Translations under genes and position numbers: made by a program | Notes under the pieces: model-generated | The model's database searches: none | Seen by the model: only the letters and a program-made list of their open reading frames with translations | Told to the model about the DNA's origin: nothing | Source: Embiotoca jacksoni | Taxonomy: Eukaryota; Chordata; Actinopteri; Embiotocidae | NCBI GenBank assembly: GCA_022577435.1 | Contig: JAKOON010000004.1 | Location: 2,317,001 to 2,381,000 of the forward strand | Direction: 5' to 3' | DNA: 64,000 nt | Shown here: piece by piece, positions 60,351 through 64,000 of the stretch | How the letters are laid out: every line of letters begins with the position of its first letter | How positions within the stretch are numbered: the stretch's first letter is position 1

Positions 60351-63300
60351 TGGTCATTCAATGCATTTATTTCCGATGTGTTAAGCAGGTCTCACTCTTT
60401 TTTTTTTAGGTCTGACATGAAAACTGGCAGATTAAATATAACACGGCAAAAGGCTTTTAGATTGTTCTTTTCATCACAAGACTTTTAATATGTACACAGA
60501 AATTCTTACACTAACAACGCTCCCTTCCAGTATTACTGATTACCGTCAGGCAAAGGTGTTCTTCAGCAACAGTTAAAATCATTTAAATAATCATATGAAT
60601 CGATATCTCAGGGAAACGCCTCTTCATGGAGCGGCCGCACATGTTCATTTAACTCCTTTAACAAAGTGGCATTTCACACATTTCTGAGAACGGCATCATA
60701 ATTTATAGTCAAAATCTATGTTTTCTGTTTTCGTCCCTTTTGTCTTTGAATTGGTGGAAAGTCTTCATAAAGACATTTTTTGACAAAGCAAATACTAGCA
60801 ATTAACAAAGAGCGAAGAGGCATACTGCTGTTTGTTTTTTTGTTTTTTTCAGCAGTTAAACACTTAATACTTTTAATGCCTGGAAAAGTAATAAGTGGAG
60901 TCGGCCAACATGTAAAACATGATACAGAAATGTGAACCGCAACAAGAAAACAAAAAACCCAACTACGGCATGAACTGATGAGACGTCACCCTTTTACATG
61001 AGTTTTTATCAACACTTTGTTGATTATGCCAAGGCGATGAATGCTCAGTTTATAACTGTAATTGAATTTACAATGATACAATGATAACACAAAGACACCC
61101 CCCCTCCCAGCCCCCACACCGACACACTCACACAAACTGTATATGTAAATGTGTAAAACTTGAGTTCACAGCACATTTCCAAGTGTTTCATATTGTCTTA
61201 TTAGTAGCTGTGAGACATTCCTACTCATCATGCCATCTGCCCCTGGGGAACATTGCCACTTAATATATATCACTGACTACAGTATGTTCACACTCTACAA
61301 TCAAATCATTTTGTATGTAAGCGCTATTATTAAGTGTCACCAAAGAAAGGTCAAAAATAAATGGTGTCATGGCGAGCAGTGTGGAGGATTTAATGTCATC
61401 TTGTGGTGAGGCTGCAGATTGTAAGCTATCTGAAAACCTCTCACCTCACCCTCTCCTCCCAAGAGTCTAAGAAAATCTATTGTGGCCGTGAAAAATGGGA
61501 AAGGTCCTCTCTACAGCCAGTGTTTGGTTGGTCCCTTCGGGGCTACTGCAGAAACACAGTCGTGCAACATGGCGGGCTCCCTGGAAGAGAATCTGCTCCC
61601 GATGTAGACATGAAGGGCCCTTTCCAAAGTTTTCAGGTACACTAATGTAAACAAAACTGTGACTATTACATTCAACAGAACCCCCTGAATCCAACACATC
61701 GTTCCTTTTGTAATGAAGTCTTCTCGTGACATTAGACTTAGTGGTGAATGCATTCACTGTGAAGCACTCACACTCTCAAAGGTAACATTAGTACAGGCTG
61801 CCTTTTTCACAGCAGGTTTTTTCTTTGCAGCTAAGTGGCATACAGCTCGCTTTAATTAATCACGTGTTGTCAAAGTGTCATCTGGAAAAAAATAAACTGT
61901 AAAAGTAAACTTCCTACATTGAACTCACATTTCTATGAAGTTGAAAAAGTTTCGGTTGTTTTTCAAGAGAGAGATTTTGTTGTTTGTGTTTTAATGGTTT
62001 AAAGTGCCAGAACGCCGTCGAATTAAGGTGGAAAGTAAATTTACTCAAGTACTGTACGAGAGTCGAATTTAAAGGTACTTGTGCGCTACTTAGACATATG
62101 CCATTTCATGCTAATCAAAACAGCAAAACTTGCACATTTCAGAGGGAACTTTTTACAGTTCAATATGATGCTTTGTGGGTGAAAATGGCAGAGCTTCCTA
62201 AATTACCCATCATCAATCACTTGACATGATATTCCATTGCTACACCACAAATGGCATGAGTGCATGATTTCTAAATTATGCAAAGAACAATCAAATATTC
62301 AGAGCTGTTAACACGGTTAGCAACACTTGAAACACTTGGCTGGGTGTTATCGTTGTGCTACACACCTCGTCTTTCTTCTGCCTCATCCATCCACACACTT
62401 ACTGAACTCACGCAGAAGAGCACCCATACAGCTAAAAAAAAACAAAAAAAACAACAACACCACACCAACATTCATTCAACACATTCAGTGCAGCAGCTGC
62501 ATGAATAACTCACACAAGAAGTGAAACAAAACTGTGCCATATGAGGTATTCTATAGGTAACTGCAATCAGAGAAAAAACATGAGAAATTACTGTCACAAT
62601 ATCAGCAGCTATATGACTTCAGTGTTGACACTTGGTAAACATTTAATTTGATAAGCATGGGTTGTGAGGGAATACGAGATAAGGGACGTAAAAAGCACCT
62701 CAGTCTCTGAAGCCTGTTTAACCAGATAAAAACAAACTGGATTTGAGGGACTTAAATCGTACAGAGGAAATTACAGAAATGTTTTATTTCTGTACTATCT
62801 GCTTTGAGGCTTGTCTTTGTATCCTGGCGCTCAGCTGGTGTTAAAGCGCTCTCACTGCCCACAGTGCTGCCGCCGTCAGCTCTACAAATATGTAAAAGCA
62901 GCCAGTGTGATGGGGAGGGGCATGAGAACTGAATGCTGATCGTCTCATTAACAGTCACAGCGACAGACCGGCCGCACTGACACATTTCATCACCTGTACT
63001 ATTTACCAACTTTTTATCTCCGCAACCCACTACTTCAAAAAGGGAGGGACTCTCAAAGTATGCTCTTCTTTTCACCACAGATACAATGGTCAACAAAAGT
63101 AAACGGTAAGCTATTTTGTTCTGCCATGTGACTGCCTTTTTGTTTTCTTTGGGAGAGGTGATGAAGTCTGCAAGCTATTGCACTTGAGAAAACAATATAT
63201 ATTGCACTGTAAACAAAATATCAGCATCAGAGACAATCTTTTATAATTTGGTTTAAAAGACGGGGACTGCATGCATACGATGTTGTCTTGAGCGAGGGCT

Positions 63301-63913
63301 TCGTTGGCTTTAAACAAAAAGAAAACAGACACACTGTGTTCATTAATCACTTTGACGCTGCACAGTAAATCTTTTGGAAATCACTCTCCGCAGTTGTAAG
63401 TATAATGTGGACGTGTGACATGCAACCATCAGTTCTTCCACAATAACTTTCAGATGAAATATGTTTTCTACCAGTTGCAATATAGACAATGACTTCAGTG
63501 ACATTCATCAACTTTGCAGTGAATGTCAAAGTATAAATCGATGCAGTCTGTAGCAGCGTCTTTTTTCTTCTTCTTTGAACTCAATTTACAGTCTTATTCA
63601 ACAGATTTTAAATAACCAAGGCAATAATTCAATGACAAAAATATAGAAACAGCATTTTAAAGATTTAAGACACCAACGGGCACTCCGAGACAGAGCTGCT
63701 GTGAGTCTCACAGACTTGGCAGTTTTCGTTACGAAATAGCGGAGCACTCGGTTCACACTGAAGCTGACAAAACAAATAGATGCGGTCGACAGATTAATGG
63801 TGAGACACAAAGAGAGACATGAGATGTGCAAGAGAGAGTCAAACGAAATGTTTAAAGTAGTCTTTGAGGATTCTCCATCTGTCTTGCTTCTCTCTCTTTA
63901 TGGGATCGAAGCC
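60351..63913 (-). other. hs6st3: Probable hs6st3 3'UTR
   Basis: Sequence following the hs6st3 stop is AT-rich with no recognised gene. The first clear AATAAA on the minus strand that I found is at 60366-60371, implying a 3'UTR of about 3.5 kb. The end is provisional. Confidence 0.4.
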
Positions 63914-64000
63914 TCACCAACGAGCCACTTGGCTTGTGTAGTCCTCCGTGGTGGTGGAGAAGTCACTGTCAGCTTCCTTCTCGAAGCCTCCTCCCCCTCC
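63914..64000 (-). CDS. hs6st3: hs6st3 last 28 codons and stop (heparan-sulfate 6-O-sulfotransferase 3), truncated by the window
   Basis: The minus-strand frame from 64000 reads a Gly run, then FEKEADSDFSTTTEDYTSQVARW and TGA. The ending TEDYxSxxxxW is like the C-terminus of heparan-sulfate 6-O-sulfotransferases (HS6ST1 ends TEDYMSHIIEKW, as I remember it). HS6ST3 lies directly upstream of MBNL2 on the same strand in human, which settles the paralogue choice by position. The enzyme is a type II Golgi membrane protein that transfers sulfate from PAPS to the 6-O position of glucosamine in heparan sulfate. The catalytic part lies outside the window. The acidic, Gly-rich tail is the variable part of the family, so identity rests on the last dozen residues plus synteny. 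Confidence 0.72.
   Translation of the reverse strand, partial: GGGGGFEKEADSDFSTTTEDYTSQVARW

Noticed and set aside
1..64000. CRISPR array, operon or prokaryotic features
   Set aside because: No spaced direct repeats, no ribosome-binding sites and no dense coding. The window is intron-rich vertebrate DNA. I also found no tRNA or rRNA gene by eye.

Overview
This window is vertebrate nuclear DNA and almost certainly comes from a teleost fish. Coding sequence is under 3 percent of the window and is split into short exons with GT/AG borders. CA/TG microsatellites are abundant, and several dispersed repeats look like familiar fish families. Every protein gene I recognise lies on the minus strand. 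Read from position 64000 down to 1 the order is hs6st3 (last codons only), mbnl2, rap2a, farp1 (first coding exon only). Human 13q32 has HS6ST3 - OXGR1 - MBNL2 - RAP2A - IPO5 - FARP1 in the same orientation. I see no OXGR1-like or IPO5-like coding sequence in the corresponding gaps.

Layout. 1-18.1 kb is the 5' part of farp1: a probable non-coding CpG-rich first exon (about 17.79-18.13 kb), a 60-codon first coding exon (13955-14134), and intron. 18.1-25.8 kb is the rap2a-farp1 intergenic region and is rich in repeats. 25.8-38.8 kb is rap2a: 3'UTR, exon 2, a 10.1 kb intron with three CpG-rich patches, exon 1, and a GC-rich promoter. 39.2-56.4 kb is mbnl2: a 3'UTR of about 3 kb, eight coding exons that join in frame into a 374-residue protein with four CCCH zinc fingers, an optional nuclear-localisation cassette exon, long introns, and a CpG-rich promoter. 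56.4-60.3 kb is intergenic. 60.3-64 kb is the probable 3'UTR and last 29 codons of hs6st3, which runs off the window.

Roles. MBNL2 is an RNA-binding regulator of alternative splicing. RAP2A is a Ras-family GTPase acting on membranes. FARP1 is a FERM/RhoGEF protein. HS6ST3 is a Golgi heparan-sulfate sulfotransferase. They are not a pathway or operon; their grouping is conserved synteny.

I found no clearly undescribed system. The best points for follow-up are the compact block lacking ipo5 and oxgr1, the mbnl2 cassette exon with its YGCY cluster and odd 5' boundary, a serine run in the mbnl2 linker, a decayed mariner element, and several small repeat families present in multiple copies.
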